Both the position numbers and the translations under genes were made by a program. This document shows positions 44,491-53,797 of a stretch of 64,000 bases of DNA, piece by piece. The notes under the pieces are model-generated. The model worked only from the letters and a program-made list of their open reading frames with translations. It made no database searches and was not told where the DNA came from. This stretch comes from Salinibacter pepae (GTDB lineage: Bacteria > Bacteroidota > Rhodothermia > Rhodothermales > Salinibacteraceae), in assembly GCF_947077775.1 (NCBI RefSeq), contig NZ_CAMTTE010000001.1:3376501-3440500 (forward strand). The letters are read 5' to 3'. Position 1 is the first letter of the stretch; each line of letters starts with the position of its first letter.

Positions 44491-46731
44491 ATGGCCTACC
44501 TGTTTTCAGTCGCCGCCTCGCTCCTCCTTCCGGACGCCCCGTCCCTGTCGGAGCGCGAATCCGTACAGGTGCAGCAGTATCGGCTGTCCTCGCTTTTGGC
44601 GGCCGTTCTGGTGCCCGTCTTCGGCACTCTGTACGGCTGGGCCGCCCCGCAGGCCGTCGATCCGGCCTGGATTCGCCTCGCGCTTTCGGGCCTTCTGGTG
44701 GGGCTTTTCGTCGGCTCGTACCTATCGGACCGCGTGTGCCGAAACTATGTGCCGCTGACGTGGGGCCTTATCTATCTGTGCATGGCCTGGGTCACGGTCC
44801 TGGCCACGCTCAACGGCTTCTCCAGCGACTACACGATCGGGCTCGTCGTCTTCTACGGCTCTGCGGCCGTGGTCATTGGGCTCGGGGCGGAGTCCATCGC
44901 CCCGGTGTTCTGGTTCCTGGGAACCGGATTCCTGTTTGCCGTGGGCGGGCTCCTCGCGGCCCCCACACCACAGACCGATCCGCTCATCCTGATTTCTGGG
45001 CTGTCCACGGTGGCCTTTGCCGAGGGGTTCTCCCTCTGGGGGCAGTTTGCCGCCTGGACGAAGGTCGAAAGCCAAGAGGCCCGCCTGCGTTCAATTGCCG
45101 AAAACGTCTCCGACGGCATCTACCGATCGACGCCGGACGAGGGGCTCGTGTTTGGCAATCAGGCACTGGCCGATATGTTTGGGTACTCGAGCCCGCATGA
45201 GCTCCTTCAAATGGACTCGGAGGCCCTGTACGCCGAGCCCGACAAGAGAAAACAGCTGGCCGCGGAGCTGAGACGAGAAACGAGCGAGCTGGATGGCATG
45301 GAGATTCGGTTCCGCCGAAAGGACGGAACGACATTTACCGGGCTTCTCAGTGGCACCGTGGTCCGGGACGAGGAGGGAACGGCCCGGTACTACGACGGGG
45401 CCATCACCAACATCACGCAACTAAAAGAGCAGCAGCACGCACTTCAGAAGCGCCGGGTCAAGCTCGAAGCGCTCTACACGGCCACCGACTCTCTGCTCCG
45501 GGCCTCCAGCCGGAAAGAAGTTGGGCAGGTTTTGACCGAGCTCGTCCAGGACGCACTCGGGTACCGTGGCGTTTTCATCCGGTTTGCTGAGGGGAGCGTC
45601 CTCAAGCCCACCCACGTGGCGACATCGGCGTGCGAGTTTATGCCGGAGCGTCCGGCTTTCGAGATCGGCGGGGAGAGCGCCGTCGCCGAGGCGTACCGGA
45701 CCGGCGAGACGCTTATTGTGCCGGACCTGCAAAAGGCAACGATGGACGACCCCAACGACTACGGGGGCCTCCGCTCGGCGGTTGTCGTGCCGCTAGGAGC
45801 GCACGGCGTCTTTTCGGTGGGCTCGCCGACGCCGGGGGCCATTGGGACCTTCGACACGCATCTAATCGAGGTGCTGGGCACCTACGCGATGGTGGTGCTC
45901 GACCGTCTTCAGCAGGAGCAGGTTCTCCGATCCGCGAAGGAACAGGCGGAGCGGGCCCGGGCCCGGGCCGTAGAGGCCTCGAAGGCGAAATCGGCCTTCC
46001 TGGCCAACATGAGCCACGAGATTCGGACGCCCCTAACCTCGATCATCGGGTTTGCCGACGCCATTGGTGAAGAGATCCAGTCGCTAAAAGACTGCCCGGA
46101 CGAGGCGGATCTCGTGCAGCTGGATCAATTCTCGGAACTCATCGGACAGGGCGGGGAGCGACTGCTCGATACGCTTGACGCCGTGCTTAATCTGTCCAAG
46201 TTGGAATCCGGACAAATCGAGCTGGCCGAGGAGGCCGTCGATCTGGTCGAGAAAACCCGTCAGGTTGCCGAGGAGCTTCGGCCGTCGGCGCAGGAGAAGG
46301 ATCTTTGTCTAGACGTGTACACGGAGGCGGATGAGATTTTGGCCTGGGCCGACGAGGGAGCCGTGCAGATTGTCCTACAGAATCTTCTCTCCAACGGAAT
46401 CAAGTACACCGAGGAGGGAGGCGTCCAGGTTCACGTTCACGGGACCGCCGGAGACGCGGTCCTGGAGGTAGAAGACAGCGGAATTGGGATGGAGCCGGAG
46501 CGGGCCGAGGCGCTCTTCGAGCCGTTCCGCCAGGCGTCGGAGGGGCTGAGCCGAAAGTTTGAGGGGTCCGGCGTCGGACTGGCGGTCACCAAGAAGGCCG
46601 TTGAACAGATGGGCGGTCGGGTGGACGTGGAGACCGAAAAAGGAACGGGCAGCCGCTTCGTCGTGCGGCTTCCGTGCTGTGAGAAAAACGAGGCGCGCCG
46701 TGACGTTGCGGCCCCATCCGGTCGAGGCTGA
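44491..46731 (+). CDS. Membrane sensor histidine kinase with PAS and GAF domains
   Basis: A 746-residue kinase. The first about 190 residues hold six or so hydrophobic helices, so the sensor part is membrane-embedded. A PAS domain follows (about 195-312, with IAENVSDGIYRSTPD), then a GAF domain (about 330-475). The HisKA domain has the H-box FLANMSHEIRTPLTSIIG (His509). The HATPase domain shows N-box LQNLLSNGIKYT, G1 DSGIGM and G2 GSGVGLAV. All catalytic motifs are present, so it is an active kinase; its partner regulator is not next to it. The signal is unknown; an integral membrane sensor or redox/light input through PAS and GAF is possible. The ATG at 44491 is used. Confidence 0.93.
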   Translation: MAYLFSVAASLLLPDAPSLSERESVQVQQYRLSSLLAAVLVPVFGTLYGWAAPQAVDPAWIRLALSGLLVGLFVGSYLSDRVCRNYVPLTWGLIYLCMAWVTVLATLNGFSSDYTIGLVVFYGSAAVVIGLGAESIAPVFWFLGTGFLFAVGGLLAAPTPQTDPLILISGLSTVAFAEGFSLWGQFAAWTKVESQEARLRSIAENVSDGIYRSTPDEGLVFGNQALADMFGYSSPHELLQMDSEALYAEPDKRKQLAAELRRETSELDGMEIRFRRKDGTTFTGLLSGTVVRDEEGTARYYDGAITNITQLKEQQHALQKRRVKLEALYTATDSLLRASSRKEVGQVLTELVQDALGYRGVFIRFAEGSVLKPTHVATSACEFMPERPAFEIGGESAVAEAYRTGETLIVPDLQKATMDDPNDYGGLRSAVVVPLGAHGVFSVGSPTPGAIGTFDTHLIEVLGTYAMVVLDRLQQEQVLRSAKEQAERARARAVEASKAKSAFLANMSHEIRTPLTSIIGFADAIGEEIQSLKDCPDEADLVQLDQFSELIGQGGERLLDTLDAVLNLSKLESGQIELAEEAVDLVEKTRQVAEELRPSAQEKDLCLDVYTEADEILAWADEGAVQIVLQNLLSNGIKYTEEGGVQVHVHGTAGDAVLEVEDSGIGMEPERAEALFEPFRQASEGLSRKFEGSGVGLAVTKKAVEQMGGRVDVETEKGTGSRFVVRLPCCEKNEARRDVAAPSGRG

Positions 46732-46800
46732 GGCGAAGCGACTGCGCGCATGGCGGCTGGGGAGGGCACGCCCCTGTGCTCTCATCGGAGAAGGAGGCCC

Positions 46801-47328
46801 CTACAGGCGCTCCGACGAAGGGGAGGCCCGCAGGGAGTCCGTCAGCAACTGTCCCCAGGAGGCATCGTAAGGGTGGACGGCGGACACCGGCTCGCCGTTT
46901 CGGACAACCGGCCGTCCCTCGTTCGCCCAGCGGAAGATGGAGCCCTTCAGGTTGTAGACTTCGGAAAACCCCTGCGCCTGCAATGCCTGCACCACGCCCG
47001 CCGACCGGTATCCGACCGAGCAGTACACCACGATCGGCGTGTCCGACGCCAGGGTGTCCAGGGCCGGGTAGGCGTCCGCCGACGGGCGCACACGCCGCGC
47101 CCCCCGCAGGTGGCTTACGGCGTACTCGTCGGGCGAGCGGGCGTCCAGCAAAACAGGAGTGGGAGAGGTGTCGTCGGCCAGCTGTGCGGCGAGCGAGTCG
47201 GTCGTGAGGGCGGTGACGTCCGGATACTCGGCTGCGATCATATGGTCGACCGCGCGCCAGGTGAGTGCCTCCGAGCACCCGGCCTGGAGCGCCACCGCGC
47301 ACAGCAGAGACGCGAAGAGCCTGTGCAT
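46801..47328 (-). CDS. Rhodanese-domain lipoprotein
   Basis: A 175-residue periplasmic or outer-membrane-facing lipoprotein. The signal peptide ends in the lipobox LQAGC (Cys18). A rhodanese domain follows with the active-site loop VVYCSVGYRS (Cys103), and with LDARSPDEYAVSHLRGARRV before it. Rhodaneses transfer sulfane sulfur; a lipidated periplasmic form may act in thiosulfate or persulfide handling, but its substrate is unknown. The start ATG at 47328 gives the signal peptide. It lies downstream of, and on the same strand as, the DUF493 gene. Confidence 0.88.
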   Translation of the reverse strand: MHRLFASLLCAVALQAGCSEALTWRAVDHMIAAEYPDVTALTTDSLAAQLADDTSPTPVLLDARSPDEYAVSHLRGARRVRPSADAYPALDTLASDTPIVVYCSVGYRSAGVVQALQAQGFSEVYNLKGSIFRWANEGRPVVRNGEPVSAVHPYDASWGQLLTDSLRASPSSERL

Positions 47329-47365
47329 CGTTCGGGACGGGAGATTGGAACAGAGAAGAGGAGGT

Positions 47366-47659
47366 CTACAGCGCGATGACGTCTTCGATGCCGGAGGCCC
47401 GTTCGTAAATCCCAACGACCTCTTCGCTCGACGACATGCGGAGGTGGGCCGTTACGCTCTTGTAGTTGCCCTTGCTGGACTCCCGCACCCGGACCGGGTG
47501 GTCGTCGAACACGGCCTTTAGGTCGTCCAGTCGGGCCGCCGGGGCGATAAATTTGAAGGTGTACTGCGTTGGCCAGTCGTTCTGATCGTCGAGCAGCTCC
47601 TCAAAGCGGTCCCACCAGGCCTCATCGTTTTCGGCATCCGGCTGATTAATAAACTGCAT
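47366..47659 (-). CDS. DUF493-family protein (YbeD-like)
   Basis: A 97-residue protein starting MQFINQPDAENDEAW. The family segments are YTFKFIAPAARLDDLKAVF and SKGNYKSVTAHLRMSSSEEVVGIYE, as in DUF493/YbeD, an alpha-beta fold related to ACT-like regulatory domains. The function is not established. The start at 47659 is preferred; a longer frame to 47707 adds 16 residues unlike the family. It may be co-transcribed with the rhodanese gene. Confidence 0.85.
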   Translation of the reverse strand: MQFINQPDAENDEAWWDRFEELLDDQNDWPTQYTFKFIAPAARLDDLKAVFDDHPVRVRESSKGNYKSVTAHLRMSSSEEVVGIYERASGIEDVIAL

Positions 47660-47866
47660 CAAAGGAGAAGGTTGATTCGAAGGCTCTTGACGGCAGTGTC
47701 TACGCACGGCGGAATCGGTTCGTTCTACCGGGGCGGGGCGTGGTGAAAATGTGAAATTGTCAGTAAAGGGCGGGGCGGGCAGGGGGAGGCTGTATCAAAT
47801 CAGCGGAGCAGGGGCGTTATTAAAGAGGCTCCACACTACTCCCACTTCAAAGAGTCTCTGTGTCTC

Positions 47867-49423
47867 ATGGATTGGACTTCGCTTCGCGAGGGCTGGTCGC
47901 GGGTCGCCCTCACGCTCACGGCACTGCTTGTCTTGCTGGCAGGGGCGGCCCTGCCCGCGCAGGGACAAGACTTGCTGGCGCAGTTTGAGGACAAGGTGAC
48001 CACCTTCACGCTGGACAACGGACTGGACTTCGTGGTGGTCGAGCGCCACGACGCGCCCGTCGCCTCCTTCGCCACGTACGCCGACGTGGGGTCGGTCGAC
48101 GAACCGCAGGGCAAGACCGGCATCGCCCACATGTTCGAACACATGGCGTTTAAGGGCACGACCACGATCAGCACCAAGAACATTGAGAAAGAGATGCAGG
48201 CCCTGGAGCGTCAGGAGGAGATTTACCTGCAGCTTCGCCGGGAGCGGGCGAAAGGCCCGCAGGCCGACTCGTCCCGCATCGCGGCGCTCGAAGAGCAGTT
48301 TGAGCAGGCCACGACGGAGGCCGAGTCGTACATCGAGAAGGGGGAGTTCGAAAACATCCTGGAACGGAATGGGGTGAGCGGCCTCAACGCCACCACCTCG
48401 GCCGACGCGACCCGGTACTTCTACAGCCTGCCGGCCAACAAGGCGGAGCTCTTCTTTGCCCTGGAATCCGACCGGTTCGCGAACCCGGTGCTCCGTGAGT
48501 TTTACACCGAGCGCGACGTGGTCATGGAGGAGCGGCGCCAGCGCACGGAGTCGAGCCCCACGGGCCGCCTGGTCGAAGAGTTCTTGACCACTGCGTTCAA
48601 GGCGCATCCCTACGGCAACCCGACCATCGGCCACATGTCGGACCTTCAAAACCTGTCCCGGACCGACGCCAAGCAGTTCTTCGAGAAGCATTACAGCCCG
48701 CGCAACCTGACCATTGGGATTGCCGGGGACGTGAACCCGGAGCAGATGCGGGCCCTCGCAGAACAGTACTTTGGGGACCTGCCCGGAGGAGACGAGCCGC
48801 TGCCGGTCCGGACCGAGGAGCCGGAGCAGATTAGCGAACGCCGGGTTGTCATCCGCGAACAGACGCAGCCGTTTGTCGTGATGGGCTTTCACCGGCCCAG
48901 CATGCAAAGCGAGGACGCGCCCGTCTACGATGTGTTGGGGGACGTGCTGACGGGCGGGCGCACGAGCCGCCTCTACGAAAACCTGGTGACCGAGGAAAAG
49001 GCCCTTCAGGTTCAGGCCCTGCCGGCCTTTCCGGGCAGCAAGTACGACACCATGTTCGGCATCTTCGGGGTTCCCAACCGGGGGGTCTCGCCGGACAGCG
49101 TAGAGCACATGATCTACGACGAGCTGGAGGCGATTAAAGAGAACGGCATCAGTCAAGAGGAGCTCGAGCGGGCGAAGACGCGAGCACGGTCCAATCTCAT
49201 CGGGCAGCTTGATTCCAATCAGGGGCTTGCCCTGCAATTTGCCCAGATGGAGGAGCTGAAGGGCGACTGGCGCTCGGTCTTCCGGCGTCTCGACGCCATT
49301 CAGGCCATCACGGTGGAGGACGTGCAGCGTGTGGCGCAAAACACGTTCAGGCGGAGCAACCGCACCGTCGCCATGATCAAAACGACCGACGACGAGCAGC
49401 AGCCCACGACCGCCGCCAACTAG
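47867..49423 (+). CDS. M16-family zinc protease (active subunit)
   Basis: A 518-residue secreted M16 peptidase. A signal peptide covers about residues 14-33 (cut after AQGQ). The zinc motif HxxEH is HMFEH (88-92), followed by an insertion of about 70 residues rich in Gln/Glu before the second catalytic Glu (VVMEERRQR). It also has HPYGNPTIGHMSDL and AGDVNPEQM. With the next gene it forms an active/inactive pair, as in PqqL/mitochondrial processing peptidase-like heterodimers. Substrates are small peptides or peptide tails in the periplasm (inference). Confidence 0.92.
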   Translation: MDWTSLREGWSRVALTLTALLVLLAGAALPAQGQDLLAQFEDKVTTFTLDNGLDFVVVERHDAPVASFATYADVGSVDEPQGKTGIAHMFEHMAFKGTTTISTKNIEKEMQALERQEEIYLQLRRERAKGPQADSSRIAALEEQFEQATTEAESYIEKGEFENILERNGVSGLNATTSADATRYFYSLPANKAELFFALESDRFANPVLREFYTERDVVMEERRQRTESSPTGRLVEEFLTTAFKAHPYGNPTIGHMSDLQNLSRTDAKQFFEKHYSPRNLTIGIAGDVNPEQMRALAEQYFGDLPGGDEPLPVRTEEPEQISERRVVIREQTQPFVVMGFHRPSMQSEDAPVYDVLGDVLTGGRTSRLYENLVTEEKALQVQALPAFPGSKYDTMFGIFGVPNRGVSPDSVEHMIYDELEAIKENGISQEELERAKTRARSNLIGQLDSNQGLALQFAQMEELKGDWRSVFRRLDAIQAITVEDVQRVAQNTFRRSNRTVAMIKTTDDEQQPTTAAN

Positions 49424-49484
49424 CGCGTGCTGCTGTTCCTGCATTCCTCTCGGTATCTCCTGCTGACCAGAATTCCTTCGTACG

Positions 49485-51695
49485 ATGGATCGCTTTTCGC
49501 CTACTCGTCTGCTGTCCGTGATGGCCCTGGGCCTTCTCCTCGTGGGGCTGGGGGCCCTGCATCCGGCCTCGGCCCAGGAGACGGACATCCAGACGGCCGA
49601 CTACGACGTGACAGAGCTCACGTATCCGGAGCTTCGCGACTTTGACGTTCCGGAGCCGGAGCGCGTTGAGCTCGACAACGGCATGACCATCTTTCTGCTG
49701 GAGGATCCGGAGCTGCCCCAGGTCAACGCCACGGCCCAGATCGGTGTGGGCTCCGTCTACGAGCCCGCCGAGAAGCGGGGCCTCGCCTCCATCACGGGGA
49801 CGGTCATGCGCACCGGCGGGACCGCATCGATGGCGCCGGACAGCCTGAACACGGTGCTCGAAAACATCGCGGCCACCGTCGAGACCAGCATCGGCGAGAC
49901 CTCGGGGTCGGCCTACATGTCGACCCTTGCCGACCACGTCGACACGGTCCTTCCGATCTTCGCCGAGGTGCTTCGCCGTCCCGCCTTCGCGGGAAATCGA
50001 GTGCAGCAGGCCAAGAGCCAGGTCAAGTCGGGCATCTCGCGCCGGAACGACCAGGCCAGCGCCATCGTGGGGCGCGAGTTTGACAAGGTCCTGTACGGGG
50101 GGGACAGTCCGTACGCCCGCACCCCGGAGCTGTATACGGTCGACCGGATCAAGCGGCAGGACCTCGTGGACTTCCACGACCAGTATTTCCACCCGAACAA
50201 CGTCATCCTGAGCGTGTGGGGCGACTTCGACACCGACCAGATGGAGCAGGCGCTCCGCGAGCAGTTTGGGGACTGGGAGGCCGCGGCCGACTTCGAGCCG
50301 CCGACCCCGCCGGAGCCGGACGCCGAGCGCGCGCATTCCGTCAATTTCGTCCCGAAGGGCGACGTCAACCAGAGCAAGATCCGCATGGGACATCCTGGCG
50401 AGATCACGCGTCGGAGCGACGACTACGCCTCGGTGCAGATGATGAACGAGGTGCTCAGCGGGGGCTTCTCCGGCCGCCTGTTTCAGCAGGTGCGTCGGGA
50501 AAAGGGCCTGGCGTACTCCGTCGGCGGCGCCTACACGGCGGGCTACGACCGCCCGGGGCGCTTCTACGCTGGAATTGCCTCTCAGAGCGCCAGCACTGTG
50601 GAGGCCACGAACGCGGTGATGACGGAGGTCGAGCGGATGCGGGAGGAACCGCCCACCCAGGAGGAACTCGGGCTCGCCAAAGACAGCTACCTGAACTCGT
50701 TCGTCTTCAACTTCGACTCGGAGCGGGAAATCTTGGGGCGCCGTGCCACCTACGAGTACTACGACTATCCCGCCGACTTCCTGCAACAGACCCGGAATGC
50801 CATCGAGGAGGTGACGCCGGACGACGTGCTGTCGGCGGCGCAGACGTACCTCCATCCTGACGAGTCGCACATCCTGATCGTCGGGAACGGCGATCAGTTT
50901 AGCGAGGCCCTGTCTACGCTCAGTCAGGACGGGACGGTCGATACCCTCGACATCTCGATCCCCCGCGAGGCGCCCGGTGCGGACGAGGCCGCCATGACGG
51001 CCGCCGAGGAGGAGGCCGCGATGGCGGGGCAGCAGCTGATGGCGAGCGCCAAGGAGGCCCTCGGCGGGTCGGCCTTCGACCAGATCCAGAACATGCGCGT
51101 CGTCACCAAGCAGCAGAACACTGAGAGCACGCTCGTCGTGCGGCTTCCCGATCAACTGCGGACGGAGGTCAGCACCGCCATGGGCAACATCACCGTGGTC
51201 AACGACGGCGAGACCATGAAGATGAAAACCCCGCAGGGGACCCGCACCGCGCCGCCGTCGGCCCGCGGCCAGATTATGGGACAGCTCTGGCGCAGCCTCC
51301 CCTACCTGATGGCCAACCTGGACCACGACGGCCTGACGGTGACGGCCCAGGCAGACACAACCGTGGAGGGCACGAGCTACCAGCAGGCTCGCGTGACCCC
51401 CCCCGCCGGGCCCGAGTACACCCTCTACCTCCACGCCGAGACGATGCGGCCGGAGCGCCTCACGCTCGAGCAAACCAACCCACAGACGGGCCAGCAGGTG
51501 CAGGTGACCCAGACGTTCACTGACTTTCGGACGGTGAGTGGCGTCCGGTTGCCGTTCACGACCGAGACGGTCCAGTCGACAGGCGACGGCGAAAACACCG
51601 TCACGGCCACCATTCAGAGCCTCGACATCAATGCGGACCTGGAGGACGGGCTCTTCACGCTTGGCTCCTCATCGGGCGGCGGGGCGTCGCAGTAG
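49485..51695 (+). CDS. Catalytically dead M16-family partner with C-terminal extension
   Basis: A 736-residue secreted protein with a signal peptide (about 9-30). Its first about 480 residues are M16-like, but the zinc motif is replaced by ASITGTVMRTGGT (about 101-113), so it cannot bind zinc. The M16 arginine/tyrosine substrate motif (FQQVRREKGLAYSVGG) is intact. From about residue 490 a further about 245 residues follow that are not M16; their short beta-rich segments (NITVVNDGETMKMKT, YTLYLHAETMRPERL) resemble LolA-like lipoprotein-binding folds, which is a tentative guess. It likely pairs with the protease encoded upstream (61-base gap). Confidence 0.88.
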   Translation: MDRFSPTRLLSVMALGLLLVGLGALHPASAQETDIQTADYDVTELTYPELRDFDVPEPERVELDNGMTIFLLEDPELPQVNATAQIGVGSVYEPAEKRGLASITGTVMRTGGTASMAPDSLNTVLENIAATVETSIGETSGSAYMSTLADHVDTVLPIFAEVLRRPAFAGNRVQQAKSQVKSGISRRNDQASAIVGREFDKVLYGGDSPYARTPELYTVDRIKRQDLVDFHDQYFHPNNVILSVWGDFDTDQMEQALREQFGDWEAAADFEPPTPPEPDAERAHSVNFVPKGDVNQSKIRMGHPGEITRRSDDYASVQMMNEVLSGGFSGRLFQQVRREKGLAYSVGGAYTAGYDRPGRFYAGIASQSASTVEATNAVMTEVERMREEPPTQEELGLAKDSYLNSFVFNFDSEREILGRRATYEYYDYPADFLQQTRNAIEEVTPDDVLSAAQTYLHPDESHILIVGNGDQFSEALSTLSQDGTVDTLDISIPREAPGADEAAMTAAEEEAAMAGQQLMASAKEALGGSAFDQIQNMRVVTKQQNTESTLVVRLPDQLRTEVSTAMGNITVVNDGETMKMKTPQGTRTAPPSARGQIMGQLWRSLPYLMANLDHDGLTVTAQADTTVEGTSYQQARVTPPAGPEYTLYLHAETMRPERLTLEQTNPQTGQQVQVTQTFTDFRTVSGVRLPFTTETVQSTGDGENTVTATIQSLDINADLEDGLFTLGSSSGGGASQ

Positions 51696-51720
51696 TGCTC
51701 CAGGAGAACCGACGACACGC

Positions 51721-51765
51721 CACGAGCGCCCGGGGCTCTCTGCACGGAGGCCCGGGCGTTTCGTG
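51721..51765 (+). terminator. Inverted repeat at the end of the M16 pair
   Basis: CACGA...CGCCCGGG (51721-51735) is matched by CCCGGGCG...TCGTG (51751-51765), giving a long GC-rich stem with a small internal bulge, followed by GTTCT. The T-tract is weak, so it may be a terminator or a barrier hairpin. Confidence 0.5.
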
Positions 51766-51866
51766 GTTCTAGGGGGACTTTGGAGGGGGCGCGTCCGGCC
51801 GAACGTTCAGGCACGCTGGAGCATTGGACCACCGCTCATTCTCACCCACAGCGCTTGGTTACACTC

Positions 51867-52790
51867 ATGTCTCTTCCGCAGTCCGTTGCGCTCTGCGACG
51901 TTGGGCCCCGCGACGGCTTCCAGTTTGAGGAGCAGTTCATCCCCACCGACCGGAAGGTCGACGTCATCACGGCACTGGCCGACGCCGGCCTGCCGCGCAT
52001 CCAGGTCACCTCGTTCGTGCATCCGAAGTGGGTCCCCCAGATGAAAGACGCGGAGGCGGTGTGCAGCCGCCTGCCCGACCGGGCAGACGTGACGTACGCC
52101 GGGCTTGCGCTCAACCAGCGAGGGCTGGAGCGCGCCCACGCGGCGGGGCTGTCGCAGGTGGACCTCTCGATTGCGACGCACGACCGGCACAGCCAGGACA
52201 ACGCCAACCGGTCGGTCGACGAGGCCGTTGCGCAGGCGGAGGACATGGTGCGGTACGCCCACGAGCACGGGCTGACCGTGCAGATGGGGTTCCAGACCGT
52301 GTTCGGGTACCAGGCCCCGGGCGACACGCCGCTCGATCAGGTCGTGGACATGAGCCGTCACTTCGCCGACCTGGGCGTCGAGTCGCTGTCCCTCGCCGAC
52401 TCCACGGGCCTCGCGCACCCCCGAATGATCAAAGAGCGCGTCCGGGCCGTGCAGGACGCCATCGGCGATACGCCCCTCGTTCTGCACCTCCACGACACCC
52501 GTGGTCTCGGCCTCGCCAACGTCTACGCGGCGCTGCAGTGCGGCGTGGAGCGCTTCGACACGTCGCTGGCGGGCATGGGGGGATGTCCGTTCATCGACGG
52601 GGCCACCGGCAACATCGCCACGGAAGACACCGCGTACCTGCTCGACGGACTCGGCATTGAGACGGGGGTCGACCGAGACGCGGTGGGACGCGCGTCGGCC
52701 CGTGTCGAGTCGTTTCTGGCCAAGAAGTTTCCGGGGAAGCTGCATCGGCTCCTGCAGCGAGCGGAGGGCGCCGAGACCGCCGTCGAATAG
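51867..52790 (+). CDS. Hydroxymethylglutaryl-CoA lyase-like enzyme
   Basis: A 307-residue TIM-barrel lyase of the HMGL-like family. It starts VALCDVGPRDGFQFEEQ (metal-binding Asp and Arg of the family) and has VLHLHDTRGLGLANVYAAL and the signature GCPFIDGATGNIATED, which is the HMG-CoA lyase form. It would split HMG-CoA to acetyl-CoA and acetoacetate, the last step of leucine degradation. The carboxylase at 22976 would fit the same pathway, but they are far apart. Close relatives such as isopropylmalate-type synthases lack this signature. The ATG at 51867 is chosen over an in-frame upstream start. Confidence 0.9.
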   Translation: MSLPQSVALCDVGPRDGFQFEEQFIPTDRKVDVITALADAGLPRIQVTSFVHPKWVPQMKDAEAVCSRLPDRADVTYAGLALNQRGLERAHAAGLSQVDLSIATHDRHSQDNANRSVDEAVAQAEDMVRYAHEHGLTVQMGFQTVFGYQAPGDTPLDQVVDMSRHFADLGVESLSLADSTGLAHPRMIKERVRAVQDAIGDTPLVLHLHDTRGLGLANVYAALQCGVERFDTSLAGMGGCPFIDGATGNIATEDTAYLLDGLGIETGVDRDAVGRASARVESFLAKKFPGKLHRLLQRAEGAETAVE

Positions 52791-52827
52791 AACGGGGAGC
52801 CCGTGGACGCCCGGTTCCTAAGCACAG

Positions 52828-53664
52828 CTACTTGTCCTGCGGGCCGGCCTCGGGGGCGGACACCAACGAGGGAGTGCCGTTCTGCGGCGGCGACGCCTCC
52901 GACGCAATCGCGCGCCGCGGGCCGACCCCGTCGGGAATCCACTGGCGGAGCTCGAGCCGTCCGTCCCGGTGCTCCACCAGCGCCGTACAGTTCTCAATCC
53001 AGTCGCCGGTGTTGACGTACTGGGCGTTGCTGACGGCCCGCATTCGGGGGCGGTGAATGTGGCCGCAAATCACCCCGTCGAAGCCCTCGGCGTCCGCCTC
53101 GCGCGCAGCGGTTTCCTCGAATTCCGCAATGACCTGCCGGATGTGACGGGTCTCCTTTATGTAGTTGGCAAGGGACCAGTAGGGCAGGTCCAGCAGGCGC
53201 CGCAGGCGGTTGTACCAGCGGTCGGCCGCGAGGACGCCGGTGTATGCCCAGCTCCCCAGAAGCTCGATCCATTCGGCGTGGCGGACGACCCCTTCAAACT
53301 CGTCGCCGTGCACCACCAGAAAGCGACGCCCGTCCGCCGTGGTGTGCTGGGTCTTCCGCTGAACGGTAATGCCGCCGAGTTGGAGGCCGGGAAAATCGCG
53401 TGCCACCTCGTCGTGGTTGCCGGGGATGTAGGTGACGTTGGTGCCCTCGGCCTTTTGGAGCAGGCCCCGGATCAGGTCGTTGTGTGAGGAGGGCCAGTAC
53501 CAGGATCGCTTCAGCGCCCACCCGTCGATGATGTCGCCGAGGAGGTAGTACCGGTCGGCGTCGTGGGTGCGCAGAAAGTCAAGCAGGTAGGCGGCCTTGG
53601 CCTGCGGGGTCCCCAGGTGGACGTCGGAAATCCAGATCGCACGGTACTGCGTGGGGGCGGCCAT
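52828..53664 (-). CDS. Calcineurin-like phosphoesterase, LpxH-like
   Basis: A 278-residue metallophosphoesterase. The two-metal motifs are present: ISDVHLGT (D..H), GDIIDGW, GNHDEVA and GHIHRP. The order and the spacing match UDP-2,3-diacylglucosamine diphosphatase (LpxH) and its homologues, an enzyme of lipid A synthesis, or a related phosphoesterase. The last about 45 residues are a variable acidic/Pro-rich tail. The ATG at 53664 is preferred over a start about 38 codons further up, which reads repeat-like DNA. It is the last gene of the Gld-like run. Confidence 0.82.
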   Translation of the reverse strand: MAAPTQYRAIWISDVHLGTPQAKAAYLLDFLRTHDADRYYLLGDIIDGWALKRSWYWPSSHNDLIRGLLQKAEGTNVTYIPGNHDEVARDFPGLQLGGITVQRKTQHTTADGRRFLVVHGDEFEGVVRHAEWIELLGSWAYTGVLAADRWYNRLRRLLDLPYWSLANYIKETRHIRQVIAEFEETAAREADAEGFDGVICGHIHRPRMRAVSNAQYVNTGDWIENCTALVEHRDGRLELRQWIPDGVGPRRAIASEASPPQNGTPSLVSAPEAGPQDK

Positions 53665-53797
53665 GGGGGCGCAGCGAAAAATGACGAGCAACGTGCCGTG
53701 GGAAAACAGGAAGCCTCGTCTGGAGTTGCACCGTCGGCCCGGTGAACTTTGCTGGCCGAATGGGATGGTTTCAACCACACGGCCAAGCGGGGCCGAC

